A stretch of 64,000 nt of DNA from Eulemur rufifrons. Lineage: Eukaryota > Chordata > Mammalia > Primates > Lemuridae. The position numbers and the translations under genes were made by a program. The stretch lies in contig NC_090989.1 of assembly GCF_041146395.1 (NCBI RefSeq), forward strand, positions 47,580,501 through 47,644,500. Direction: 5' to 3'. Under the pieces are notes generated by a model. It ran no database searches and was not told where the DNA came from. It saw only the letters and a program-made list of their open reading frames with translations. This document shows, one piece after another, positions 1 through 13,309 of the stretch (position 1 is the stretch's first letter; each line of letters opens with the position of its first letter).

Positions 1-1319
1 TTATGTAATAAAGTACTATTTAAAGTATGAGCTGTAATTTTACTTAGCTGACTTTCCTTAATTCTGAAGAAAGAACATTGAACCCTTTGGTTGAAACTTA
101 TGGAGCTGTAGCTTCAGCCACATAAATGATTTAAATCTCACAATGTCCCTGAAAGATTGTTAAATATTTTCCTCTTTTTGTCACAGAAGAAGCCTGGATA
201 TGAATAACAATAACAAAATGGTACTTTATAAGATCTTTACTTTTCCTCCATAGTATTCGCTACAATTAAAATTCATTCTTTATATTAACCGAATTGAACT
301 GGGGAGGCAAGAAAGGACCAGGCAGACCTTACAGTGCTTCATGATTATTTTGAAAGTTAAGTCATTATCCTGGCTTTGATTAACGATTGAGGGACACACA
401 CTGGTACCTGAAGCGTGAGAGGCTCCGGTTGCCAGTGGAGAGCTACACAAGCCAGCTCTTAACCCAGTCTTCCCACTCCTTTCTCTTATGTCTGCTTGGC
501 ACTTTTACACCTTCCCACACTGATTCATACACACTTTATACATACTAATTATTGACTCTAAAGTAATAGGACTTTCTTTTTAACCAACATGCCTGAACTT
601 ACATATCCAAATACAGCTTGTTCCTTTCTAAATAAAACATATTTCTCCGTTATTGTGATTTTCAAGCTTTTTGAATTTCACTTTTTGGGAACCTTTTGTT
701 TTTTAATACCTTCAATGAGTGGTAAACTTTGCTCCTTAGAGTGGATTTACTTTCTGAAAATATCTTAACATTATTTGAAGCCAAGTGAAGTAGATGACCA
801 GTCTGAGTAACATAAATTGTGGTAAAATGAGCTGCGAACACAAGCAATTCTGCCTGAGGAGTTCCCATTTCTTGTTGCTCTAATCTCTTTTATTATATAA
901 AGGACTGCCAGAGTCAACATTTTAAAATTGAATTCTGGTGATGAAATTTTTTGATCCTAATGCTTTTCCTTTACAGAGTCAAAATGTCATGCCCTCCCCT
1001 ACCTTCGCCCCCAATTGAGCTTCCCACGGTACCGCCATTGACTCTGGTTGCTTGTACTGAACTACTAGATGTTCAATACTTACCAACTCTGTGCTTTGCC
1101 CATTTTGTTGCTTATGGAATAGCCTTTCCTTATTCCCATTGATTTATATTTATTACCCCTTTATTCTAGAAAAGTTTTAATGTGGCCTTCTTCATTCCTG
1201 CTGACTTCCTACTCATCTTTAAGGATCTATATAATGATAATTCCCATATCTTCCCAATTGTAAATTAATCTCTCTGAGTTTCCATAGTATTCCGTGATGC
1301 CTTCTATCTTATAGCATAG
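1..1319. other. Unassigned sequence, no gene seen
   Basis: AT-rich non-coding sequence. I see no coding exon, RNA gene or recognisable repeat. Open frames here (for example a 68-codon frame at 662-868 on the minus strand) have no protein-like composition or domain motif. It may be intron or intergenic DNA. Confidence 0.5.
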
Positions 1320-1439
1320 CTACTAGATTCTAAAGTTTTTGTTTAGGTGTCTTCAGTTTTGTAGGAGTAGCACCTAGCGGTGACTTGTACGTGGAAAGTG
1401 TTCAATATTTGTTTTTGGCACTGATCCTGAAGACAATTC

Positions 1440-1690
1440 ACCATGTGGAGGGAAATCAAGCCACAGTCCTGGCTGAACTCCTAATTGACGTGCCAGCTAC
1501 CCGAGGGAGCCATTTTGAAAGTGGATCATTGCATCTTCCTGACCTGCCTCTTCTGATGCACCATGGAGCCGAGATGAGCTGTTCCCACTGAGTCCTGCCC
1601 AAATTACAGATTTATGGGCACTCTAAGTGACTTTTGTTTTAAGGCACTAAATTTTGGAGTGGTCTATTATACAACAACAGATAACTGATC
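1440..1690 (+). mobile_element. MLT1-like MaLR LTR, 3' part
   Basis: The 3' end reads like the conserved end of MLT1-class LTRs: 'ttttaaggcactaaatttt', then a 'ggtctattatacaacaaca' block and 'gataactga'. The upstream part is strongly diverged, so the 5' boundary is uncertain. This is an old, non-coding solo LTR fragment. A possible short L2 3' end precedes it at about 1320-1415. Confidence 0.65.
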
Positions 1691-1867
1691 CATCTTGTAT
1701 ATAGATCATGGATCACAAATTTTGATTTGTGAATCATATGTCAGACTCCTCAGATTGGAGATGAGAAATGAATGGTCCAGAGTACAGGTAGATTTAAAAT
1801 ATGCTATTATTGTGCTCTTCTGGATGGAGGTAGATGGTTGACAAAAAGACCCCTGGATGTGAAATGA

Positions 1868-1985
1868 AGAGTCATGGGCTTTCAGTCTACTTCTGCTACT
1901 TGCCAGCTGGGCGAACTTGGCCAAGAGGTTTAATTTCCCTGATGTCAATTTATTCTCCTGTTAAATGTGATTAATAACAACAGAC
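1868..1985 (+). repeat. MIR SINE fragment
   Basis: The core reads like MIR in sense orientation: 'ctacttgccagctgggcg', then an 'acttggccaagaggtttaat' block and 'ctcctgttaaatgtgattaa'. Divergence is high, as expected for a mammalian-wide SINE. Confidence 0.6.
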
Positions 1986-2004
1986 CAAAATTTGTCTTTC
2001 TTCT

Positions 2005-2830
2005 CCCCTCCACTCATTCATTCATTCATTCACTTATTTAACAATGATGTATAGATTAACTGCAATGCACTGCGCAAGCTACAAACATATGAAAGTAAAT
2101 ATGACAAATTTCTTGTTCTCATGGAGTTCATAGCTTACTAGAGGAGACAGTAACATAATAAAAAGTCATTGAAAAACAGTGCAATAAGTACCATTGGAGA
2201 AATAAGTACAGAGTTAAGTTGTGACCAGAGGAGAGAGTAATCAGTTCTGCCTTTGGGTGGTGAGGAAGAGTTCCATAGAACAAGAGACACTAGATCTGTC
2301 TCTCCAGGAATGAATAGGTGTTATCAAGTAGACAAAGATCAAAAGGTCATTCCAGAGAAAGAAATATATATAGAGGCATAGATGTATAAGGAAGCATTAC
2401 ATCTGTAGTCAACTTCAAAAACTTGAGGTCTAGAGGGTGAGGAACAAGAGTAGAGGCAAGTAAGGGACAGATTTTGGAGAGCCTTGTGTACTATGGAAAG
2501 GAGTTTGGACTTTGTGTAGATGAAAGGAAACCTCTAAAGTAATTAAATTATAGAGGTAACAGGATTGGGTTGTAATTTAGAAAGATCTGAAATAATGGAG
2601 AATGGACTTTGCAGGGAGGTAGTGGAGAGGGGAAAAAAAGTGAAACAGGATGCAGGCTGTCTGCCTGTCTGTGTAGGGTGCTAATAGAAAATCCAGGTGA
2701 GGATCGATGAAGGCCTGAACTAAGATGGAGACAAAAAGAACAGGGGAGGATGGGTCAGGTCTGAGAGATATTTAGAGGACAGAATAGACAGAATTTGTGT
2801 CTAGGCTTTTGGACTCATGCAAGGATCAAA
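2005..2830 (-). mobile_element. L2 LINE 3' region, antisense
   Basis: The block opens with (cattcatt)n, the complement of the L2 tail. L2 3' phrases follow in antisense order: 'ctcatggagttcatagctta', 'ggtgaggaagagttcc', 'gagagccttgtgtactatgg', 'aatttagaaagatctgaaat' and 'aaaatccaggtgaggatcga'. It is diverged and has no usable open frame. The end near 2830 is approximate. Confidence 0.7.
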
Positions 2831-3584
2831 TGTAATAGTAAATGTTCAAGTATAAAATATGCACTCTACAAAGATGAGGAATTATCAAATAATTAGTGAG
2901 GGGATTTGTAATATAAAACATCTTACATGTTACCCAAAAGAAAACATATCAGAAATGTGTGTCAGATAAAGACATATATTTTCTCCAGTGTATCAAAAAA
3001 CTATATGTGACTTTAGCAGAAAGATTGGAAACCATGAAAATTCAAATGAACTTGATTATTTTCTGCTAAATCCTTTAATCCAACTCCAGTGATCATGAAC
3101 CACTAAACTTTGTGGAAATGACGGAGGTGAGATGGAGAGAAGTGGGAAGGAAGACTTAGAGGAAGGGAGTAATTAGGGTGGGACCGCACAGATCCCTGTC
3201 CCATGTTCTACAAGTGTCTTCAACATGGTATGGACCTTTGCTACCTAGAGTAGTCTTCAGAGAAGAAAGTCATCTTTACTCTCCTCCTCAGGGGCATTAA
3301 GGAAAAGTACCTTAAGTTTTCCTCCATCATCTTCCCTCTAGGCAAAAAAGGGCTAACCACAGCGGCTGGGAAGAGGTGTTGCTTTGTTCATTCCTCACAA
3401 AAAGTGGGATCTGGGGAAGCTGATTAATTGCACATATGAGTTGATTGCACACGGCAGTATCAAAATGAGCAAGAACTTGTCTGTTCATCATGGTTTCATT
3501 TACATACTGTCCCACGGTCTACCTCAGGAAAAACCCAGGATTGACTACACCTTGAGACAGTATGGGCTTATCAGGTAGTCAATT
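2831..3584. other. Unassigned sequence
   Basis: No gene or clear repeat. Overlapping open frames on both strands at 3327-3578 are short and have no recognisable domain. The stretch lies between two L2 segments of the same orientation and may contain further L2 sequence too diverged to recognise by eye. Confidence 0.45.
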
Positions 3585-3880
3585 CAACATAGGAAAGAGG
3601 GAGATATGTACAAAAGGCAAAGAGATATAAAACAGAATTTTGTGTTGACTTATTTGCAAGACAGTTTTAGACCTGAAATGGGTGGGAAATGAGACTGGAG
3701 AGAGAGGCAAAGGCTGGATCTTGGGGGTCTTATTTACTGTTCAAAGGAATTGGGATTTAGGAGGGAGGGATCCCAAGAAGTAATTCAGTCAAGGAAGAAC
3801 CAGGATCAGGCTGTAATTTAGAAAGACCTGAAGGCTGTGTAGAGGATGCGTTGTGGTCCACAGAGAGCCTGGAATGGTCA
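3585..3880 (-). mobile_element. L2 LINE fragment, antisense
   Basis: Phrases match the L2 block at 2.0-2.8 kb in the same order: 'caggctgtaatttagaaaga', 'cctgaaggctgtgtagagga'. It probably belongs to the same family and orientation and is heavily diverged. Confidence 0.5.
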
Positions 3881-3985
3881 AGATTTTAAGTCTCTGTTTC
3901 CCCAGCAAGAACACATGGAATCTGACAGGGGGTCTGCATTATAATGCTGTCCAGGGTTGGAGTTCTTAACTCAGAGACCCCATTA

Positions 3986-4970
<985 letters not shown>

Positions 4971-4975
4971 TTTTC

Positions 4976-5062
4976 TTTTCTTTTTTTTTATTTCGAAGTA
5001 TTAAGGGGGTACCAATGTTTTTGGTTACATGGATTGCTCTGTAATGCTTGAGAAAGTTTCAA
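4976..5062 (-). mobile_element. L1 3' end fragment
   Basis: A T-run is followed by 'gtttttggttacatgg' and 'gtaatgcttgag'. These match the 3' end of the antisense L1 at 45.7 kb. It appears to be a very short, 5'-truncated L1 tail. No convincing target duplication was found. Confidence 0.6.
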
Positions 5063-6744
5063 TAATCTATTATACATTGCTGCAATCATTGACTCTCTAA
5101 CCCAAAAAGTATCTTGAAGATGAGTCTCTGACTTGATTGTCCCCTGTGACTCTAAGTAGCAGTCACCCTGCCTGTGAATACATATAGTATGGGGATCTCA
5201 TTGTCTTTTGGGGCAGCCCCTCTGACAGTCAGAACTGAAATCTGCTTCCCATGGTCACCCACCACCCATGGTTCCATTCTCCTACTCAGAATAACTGTCA
5301 CTCATTTCTCATAGTAGAGTAGGGGAACAAACAGTGAGGCCAAAGCCACCAGCACAGGCACCTTTGTCTGCAGCAAACACTAGGACCAGTGCCATGTGTT
5401 TTGCAATAATCACTCTTTGATTGATTGAATTTGCTGTCCTTTGCAAATAGTTGCTCTGTCTGCTCTTTGCCCCTGCTTTTCCTTCCCTTTAGCCTACTCT
5501 TCCAATATGTAAAACATAGAGAATATGGTCTTTACCAAGAGTAGTATAAATTTAGTTCTTATAAATAAATTTAAGCCATTAAATTTAAGCCATTCCCAAT
5601 ATGGAGCAGCATACACTATACTAACCTGAGCTTCAGATTAAGGCCTGAGTGTTCTGAATTGAACTTTGGAGGAATTTTTTTTTTTTCTGGTGAGACTCTG
5701 CAGCTTTGTTGAGAAGAACCTGGTGGAGAGGAAATATCTAGACTTCCTGTCTCCTGGCAACATGAGATTCCCAGTATCTTCCACAATCACTGAAGTTTCA
5801 GACCTTTAGGATTTAATCTTCTTGCTACTAAGGTGAACATCCAAATTATCTTAAAGTAACAATAGTTTTGTCACAAATCAAGGTGCAGTTTTGAAACATT
5901 ACCTCTTTTTGTGGCTTTTCTTTCTCCCTCTCTAGAATGAGTGGGTAGGTGGATGGATGTGTATAGCAAAATACAGGGGGAAAAGGTGGGCCGGGTGGAT
6001 GGAATTGCTTCTTAGTGTGGTTGAGTCTCACAGCTTTTTATGGTTGTTTTGCTCCTGACCTTCTAGGCCTTTTTTGGCCAGCTCCTTCCCCACCTCTTCA
6101 CCCTAAAGCCCCAAAAACCACAACTACAGTCAAATAATTGAACACACGAAACAAATGAAACTGCCTCTGTGTGAATATGCCTCTCCGGTCACGCCATCCC
6201 TGTGAGAGATGATTCCCTCATAAAGAATAACAGGTAGAATTTCTATAGCCAGGCAGGCACACAATAGACTCCTCTCCTTCAAGGCGATGGTGACGGGAAG
6301 GGGAGGTCCAGCACTTTTGGGTTTGGGCCTGTTGGTTTTTGGAAGCTAGGGAAGGATGGGGCAAAAGCACTCTCTGGAAAATTCTGGAGGGAGAGGAAGA
6401 AAAAAATCTCCATGTTTGCAGCCATCAGGGCCACTTGTTCATGCAACAAAATGCATGACTTGGTTGGTCTCTTGGGCTTCTGGCTGGTTGAGGGTGAGAG
6501 AAATGTCCTGGGATTGCAGATCTGGCTGACCATAGATGAGCCAATTTTAAACAATCTCCTAGTGTAAACTTTTAAGGGCACCTTTAAAACTTACTCTGTC
6601 TCAGCATCCTAAAATCCAACTAGAGGGTTAAGTTTTAAAATGATAGTTTTGTGTTTTGCAAATTTCCTGTCTTTATTTAATAGTTCTAGCATGGAGTGAC
6701 AAACTTTCTGGTGAGCACTAAAACTTAGCTGGGAATATTTTAGA
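5063..6744. other. Unassigned sequence
   Basis: About 1.7 kb with no gene or repeat I can name. Open frames at 5846-6031 and 6279-6581 (minus) are proline/serine-rich and look like chance. Confidence 0.45.
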
Positions 6745-6756
6745 AAAAGCTGTTGT

Positions 6757-6872
6757 CTGGGGCTCACTCAAGACCAATTAAATCTGAAATACCACCCCAG
6801 GTGGGATGTTGACATACCTATAAAATTTCCCAGTGAATTTAATGAGCGGCCAGGGTTGAGAACCACTGCATT
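6757..6872 (+). repeat. MER5-type hAT MITE, 3' part
   Basis: It ends with the typical terminal phrase 'agggttgagaaccactgca', and 'gtgggatgttgacatacc' precedes it in the expected place. This is a non-autonomous hAT-Charlie relic. Confidence 0.65.
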
Positions 6873-8779
6873 GGATTCTATCAAGCTATCAATGAGTATT
6901 TCTAGAGGTTTATTCAGTATTAGGTTGTGCTACATGTTGGGACTAGAGATAAAGAGGTGATGTGGGTCGCCAGGGAGAGGAACTGACAATAGCTGCTGGA
7001 GTCTGAGAAGGGGGAAACCAGGAGAAAGCAGTGTCAAGGATGGCAAAGTAGGAGGATATCTTAAGAAGTATGGCCTGGCCAGTGGGGTCTGATGCTGCAG
7101 AACAGTCCCATAACAAAATAACGAAAAATGTCTCCATATGAGACAACAGGAGGATTGTTGATGACCTGTGAGAACAGTTGCTGAGATATTTCACTTGGCT
7201 GAGGAGATAAGGAAATGCAAACAAATGTGGACTGAAAGGTAAGAATTCTGGCTATAAAGAGACAGAGCGTCTTAAAAGGTATCCAAAGACAAAATTATAA
7301 CAAATTTAGTTTAAAAATTAAATTGGCTTTCTTTCTTTCTTTTTTTTTTTTTAATGATTTTAGAATAGGGCAACACTTCATTCTATAAAGTAGAATGAGT
7401 CTTTCAATTTGCTGAGCAGAGGAGTTTGGCTTTACAGGAAGAAAAGGGCGGAAGGAAGCAGAAACAAAGACAAAAAGCAGACTGGTTCTTTCAAAGTGAC
7501 TTTCCTTATAGGGTTAAAATAGAGAGGACTTCCTTATTGCACTGACTCAAGTTGCCTGGAATCTCCTGGTTTTTGTTTTTTGTTTTTCTGAAAAAACTGG
7601 CCCATTTCAAAGTCCAGTTTCATTATGTGGCACTTAGCACAAGTGACTCCATTCTGGTTTGGTCTAGTCTGCTGGGGTTCGGTACAGGAGGCTAGTCCCA
7701 AACAACGGCCTCCTATAAACTTTAACAAAAGGGATATGGGCTTTAAGAATTTTAATTTTTTAAATTTTTTATCTATTGAATAATGGGTGAGATCTGAGTA
7801 TACATAGGTGCTAAGGGGAGCAGCATAGGTGAAAATATAGGGGACAAAGGGAATAATGGTGAAACATGGTTTCTGAAAGTGAAGAAGGGATGGGATCCAG
7901 AATGTGGGCCAAAAGGACTAGCCTTGGATGGGAAGAAAGAATAGAACTGCTGTCATTGTACCAGAGGGGAGGATGGAATTGCTGGTGTGAATGCAGTTAA
8001 ATGTTTAGGCATGGGCATGGGTGGGAATGTGGGGAGATATTTGCCTGATGATCCCTAATTCACTGTGAAGTGGAGGTGAGGTTGACTGCAGGGTTTCTTA
8101 GTAAAGCCATTCCCCTCTGAGGCCTCCGTGACCACTGAGGTAGAGTGACAGCCAGAGTTGGAACACAGCTTCATTTCTCACACCCCTCACTCCCTCCTGG
8201 ATTAAGGGGAGGGGTACTGTATCTGCTGGGAATTGAGGCAGGGGAAGAATGGGAGATACTTGGTCCCCTCTGTGTGGCCCTCTCCATCTCTCTTCACCAC
8301 TTACTGCCACCCTCATGGAGTCCCCTGCCTCCTGCACACTGCAGGGCCATTCTGTTTTCTATCCCTTCATTGTTCTTTCTTTCCTTCCATTGTGTCAGAA
8401 TATCAGCCTTCAATTGGCCACCACTGCTGCTTTTCTTAAGTATCTTTGCCTTTTATTATGAGTGCTAAAATTCTGATAGTTTATCAACATTGATAGTTAA
8501 TCAGAAGGTTCCTTTCCTTCCACGAGGCTTGCTGGTCAATACAGTGTGTTGAAAGTCATTACACACTGTTAGAAATGTCGCTAGCCTTCTCAAAAAATGG
8601 ACGGCATGCTTCATGCCTGCTGTGTGCCCACTGCATGCCAACTGCTCACTGTGTATTGGCAGCCCACCATGAGTCAGCCCCCTGCCGCGTGCCTGCTGTA
8701 CCCTACCTGCCTGTGACAACCACAGGGGAATGCGAAGACACAGGAGAGCAGGAGTATTAAAGGATCACAATGTATCCAC
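6873..8779. other. Unassigned sequence
   Basis: About 1.9 kb without a recognised gene. It contains a T-run at 7339-7352 and a TGC/TGTG-rich low-complexity patch at 8600-8700. Overlapping frames on both strands at 8098-8468 are in G/C-richer DNA but show no domain. Confidence 0.45.
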
Positions 8780-11700
8780 ACTCTCCTGCCTGGTAAAACT
8801 TCCAGACTAGGACTCAAGAACACCATCCAGGGAACTCTTCCTCTCTTCACTAGGCAACAGAGTTCCCAGCAGAGGAGAACAGGTGAACTGCAAAGCTACC
8901 TGTTTTGAGCTAAGAGAAGAGGTTCCAGATGAGAAGGGAACTCTGGCAACATGAATAAAACAGGTGGTTTTGACACGCTCAAAGCATCACATTAGCTCTC
9001 TAGCAATGGACTCCAACTAATAGGAAATTTTTGAAATGTCAGTTCAGAGTATGGATCACAAATAAGATCAATGGGATTCATGAGAAAGTTGAAAACAAAA
9101 CAAAAAACCAAAAAAAAATATTCAGGACATGAATGAAAATTTACTAAAGAGATAGACAAAAATAACAAAAAATATAAGAGAACTTCTGGGACAGAAAGTA
9201 ATTTGGGAATCTTAACAACAGACTAGACCAACCAGAAGACAGAAGGGATTGGGGCTCCATTTCTAGTCTTCTTAAATAGAACAACTTCCAGCCAAGAATT
9301 TTGTAACCTGCACAACTAAGTTTCATAAATGAAGGAGAAATAAAATATTTCCCAGACAAGTAAACACAAGGGAATTTGTCACCACTAGATCTGCCCTACA
9401 AAAAATGCTTAAAAGTGCTCTATATCTGGAACAGAACAATCAATACCCACTAGTGTAAAAACATCTGACAGATAAAACTCACAGCTCTTATAAAACACTA
9501 ACACAAGGGAGAAAACAAAGCAAGTAGGTAAAAATCAATATGATGACCAGAACAGTATCTCACATATCAATACTGACATTTAATGTAAATGGTCTTAATG
9601 GTCCACTTAAAAGATATAGATTGGCCAAATGGATAAAAAAGTACAACTCAAATATATGCTGTCTCTAAGAAACTCATTTTAACTTGAAAAGATTCTCAGA
9701 GACTCAAGGTGAAGGGATGGAAAAAATATATCACACAAATGGAAACCAAAAGTGAACAGGAAAAGTTATTCTCATATCAGATAAAAAAGACAATGGTAAA
9801 AAAAAATAAAGCTGTCATTATATAATGGTAAAGGGAGCAAGAAGATATAATGATCATAAATATATCTGCCAGATTCATGAAACAAATTCTACTAGATGTA
9901 AGGAAAAAAATAAACGGTGACATCATGATAGCTGGGGACTTCAGCACTCCACTGACAGAGGTGGACAGATCATTGAGGGAGAAAATCAACAAAGAAACAT
10001 TGGATTTAAACTGGACTCTAGAACAAATGGAACTAACAGATATTTACAGAACATTCTACCCAAATACTGCAGAATATACATTCTTCTTATTGGCACATGG
10101 GACATTTTCCAAGATAGACCATAGGTTAGAACACAAAACTAGTCTTAGCAAATTTAGATATATTGAAATCATACCATGTATCTTCTCAGACCTCCATGAA
10201 ATAAAACAAGAAATCAAGTCCAAGAGGAATTCTCAAAACTACACAAATACATGGAAATTAAACAACCTCCTACTGGATGATCCTTGGGTTAATGACAAAA
10301 TTAAGATGGAAATAAAAAAAATTTTTGAATTGAACAACAAAGGTGACACAAGCTTCCAAAATCTCTCAGATACGGTAAAAGCAGTGCTAAGAGGAAAGTT
10401 CATAGCCTTAAATACCTACATCAAAAAGATAGAAAATCCACAAATTTACAACCTAACGTCACACCTCAAGGAACCAGAAAAAGAAGGACAAACAAAATCC
10501 AAAGCTAGCAAAGGAAAATAAATAACACAAATCAAAACAGAACTAAATGAAATGGAAACAAAAAAATACAAATGATTAATGAAACAAAAGATTGTTTTTT
10601 TTAGAAAAGATGAATAAAATCAATAGACCACTAGCTAGATTAACCAGAAACAGAAGAGAAGGTATTCAAATAAGCTTAATCAGAAATGTAAGAAGACCTT
10701 ACAACTGATACCAAAGAAATACAAAATGTCATCTGAGACTACTGTGAAATTCTGTACACATACAAACTAGAAATCTGGAGGAAATGGATAAATTTTTGGA
10801 AACACACAACCTCCCAAGCTTGAATCAGGAAGAAATAGAAATCCTGAAGAGACCAATAATGAGTAGTGAGATTGAATCAGTAATAAAAAAATCTCCCAAC
10901 AAAAACAAGCCTAGGACCAGACAGATTCGCAGCTGAATTCTACCAGATCTACAAAGAAGAACTTGCACATATCCTACTGAAACTGTTTCATAACATCAAG
11001 AAAGAGGGAATCCCCCCTAACTCATTCTATGAAGTCAGTATCATCTTGATACTAAATCCAGGAAAGGACACAATACAAAAAAAAAAAAAAAAAACCAAAA
11101 AACAAACAAACTAAAAAAACTACAGACAAATATCCCTTCTGAACATACATGCAAAAATCCTCAGCAAAATATTAGCAAACTGTACCCAACAGCACATCTA
11201 AAACATAGTTTACCCTGACCAAGTAGTTTTCATATGAGGGATACAAGTATGGTTCAATGTACGTAAATCAATAAACATGATCCACCACATAAACAGAATT
11301 TAAAAAAGACCATATGATCATCTCAATAGATGCAGAAAAAGCATTTGGTAAAATCCAGTACCCTTTCATGATAAAAACTGTCAACAAACTAGGCAGAGGA
11401 GGAACATACCTCAAAATAATAAAAACCATATATGCAAAACCACAGCCAACATCATACTGAATGGGGAAAAGTTGAAAGCATTCCTCCTAAGGACTGGAAT
11501 AAACAAGGATTTCCACTGTCACCACTTCTTTTCAACATAGTGCTGGAAGTCCTAGCCAGAGCAATGAGGCAAGGGAGAAATAAAGGGCATCCACATTGGT
11601 GAAGAGGAGGTCAAACTATTTCTGTTGATGATATGATCTTATATCTAGAAAATCCTAACGACTCTACCACAATACTCCTAGAATAGATACATTCAGTAAA

Positions 11701-12445
11701 GTCTCAGGTTAGAAAATTAATGTAGACAAATCAGTAACATTTCTATACACTAATAACAGTTATGCTGAGAGTCAAACCAAGAACTCAATGCCATTTACAT
11801 CAGCTGCAAAGAAAGTAAAATACCTAGGAATATACTTAACCAAGAAGATGGAGGATCTCTACAAGGAGAACCACAAAACAATGATGGAAAAAAATCATAG
11901 ATTACACAAAAAAAGGAAAAACATTCCATGCTCATGGATCAGAAAAATCGACATCCTTAAAATGTCCATACTGCCCAAAGTGATTTACAGATTCAGTACA
12001 ATTCCCATTAAAATACTATTGTCATTTTTCACAGACTGAGGATAAACAATCTTAAACTTCATCTGTAACCAAAAAAAAGAGCCCCAATAGGCCAAAGCAA
12101 TTCTAAACAAAAAGAACAAATATGGAGGCATCATATTACCTGACTTCAAATTATACTACAAGGCTATAGTAACCAAAACAGCATGGTACTGGTATAAAGG
12201 TAGACACATAGACCAATTGAACAGAATAGAGAACCCAGACATAAAGCCATATAGCTACAATCAAGTGATTTTTTTTTTTTTGACAAAACAGACAATAATA
12301 AACACCCTATTCAATAAATGCTGCTGGGAAAACTGGACAGCCACATGCAATGAGATTGGATCCCTATCATTCACCGTATACAAAATTATCTCAAGATGGA
12401 TTAAAGCCTTAAATATAAGACCTGAAACCATGAAAGCTCAATTTT
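8780..12445 (+). mobile_element. L1M LINE-1, long sense copy, decayed
   Basis: About 3.7 kb of an old L1 in sense orientation. The segment to about 9.45 kb matches the end of the 5' leader and pieces of ORF1, including 'aaatgaaggagaaataaaat' and 'cccagacaagtaaacacaag'. ORF2 follows from about 9.55 kb, with endonuclease, then reverse transcriptase phrases such as 'ccactgtcaccacttctttt'. ORF2 sequence continues to 'atgaaagctcaattttg', then stops without a 3' UTR or poly(A). The remaining frames are cut by stops and indels. It is 3'-truncated and inactive. Confidence 0.9.
9850..10521 (+). pseudogene. L1 ORF2 endonuclease-domain remnant
   Basis: The longest surviving frame of the L1M copy, 223 codons. 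It covers the C-terminal half of the apurinic-type endonuclease domain and the start of the linker to reverse transcriptase. Visible motifs are GDFSTPL (residues about 29-35, where the family has GDFNTPL), TDIYRTFYP (about 63-71) and GTFSKIDH (about 84-91). The conserved SDH triad near residue 114 reads SDL, so the catalytic histidine is lost. The methionine start is internal to ORF2 and has no meaning of its own. This is a decayed fragment, not a gene. Confidence 0.85.
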
Positions 12446-12774
12446 GAATTGTCTTCTGTAGAAACCTTGTTAAAGCGCTGATGAGAAAAATGATATGTGA
12501 GAAATACAGCCAATAAGAGATGCTAAACATTCATCATTTAGCTTCTCTGAGCTCTTTCCTGGTATCAGGTTACCATATTCCAAACTCAGTTCTGCAGAAC
12601 ATTGCTCTGGTTCTACAAAAAATTCTGTGCCCAAACTAAGACTTAACATTCTCTCAACTTTTAAAAAAGACTCTCTCTAATGTATAGAACAACTGGGATT
12701 TTTTTTTTTTTTTTTTTGGTAAAGGTCAGAGCCAGGAAAAAAAAAGTGTTTTCTTTTTTTTTCCTGAAAAAAGT
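12446..12774. other. Unassigned sequence with T-runs
   Basis: About 330 bp between the L1M copy and a solo LTR. It holds homopolymer T tracts at 12700-12718 and 12754-12761. No gene or named repeat was recognised. Confidence 0.45.
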
Positions 12775-13147
12775 TGCTGTGGTTTGAACGTGTCCCCTAA
12801 AATTCATGTGTTGAAAACTTCATCCTCAATGGAACAGTGTTGGGAAGGGCTTAGTAAGAGGTGATTGGGTCATGAGGGTGGAGTCCTTATGAATGGATTA
12901 ATGTCATTATCAATGGAGAGGGCTAGTTATCATGAAAGTGGGGTGTTATAAAGTGAGTCTGGCCCCTGGTGTCTCTCTCTGTCCTATATCCTCGCTTCTG
13001 CCTTTCACCATGGGATGACCGTTGCCAGATACTGGCACCATGCTCTTGGATTTCCCAGCCTCCAGAACTGTGAGCTGAATAAACTATTCTTTGTTAGTTA
13101 CTCAGTCTGTGTTGTTCTGTTATAGCAGCAGAAAATGGACTAAGACA
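12775..13147 (+). mobile_element. Solo MaLR LTR (MSTD/MLT1A-like)
   Basis: A complete LTR from TG to CA, 373 bp. It starts 'tgctgtggtttgaacgtgtc', contains 'gggtcatgagggtggagtcc', and has the polyadenylation hexamer in 'gagctgaataaactattctt'. It ends 'aatggactaagaca'. A 5-bp target duplication with one mismatch flanks it (AAAGT / GAAGT). No internal region is present, so it is a recombined solo LTR. Confidence 0.92.
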
Positions 13148-13309
13148 GAAGTTTTGCTTCCTTTTTTAAAAACAGAAATAAAGTTATGTAGCCCTGTGAA
13201 TTTCTTTGCTTTTGCCTTGGCTGTCAGAAAATTCAGTTTTAAACTCATTCTTTTTAATCTAATTTTTTTGATGTCAGTATTTGCTGAACTTGATTTTTAT
13301 TTGACATGT

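Noticed and set aside
8575..8760. Possible tandem repeat or small Cys/His-rich protein (TGC/TGTG-rich patch)
   Set aside because: The apparent repeat units are too irregular. The Cys/His content follows from low-complexity DNA.
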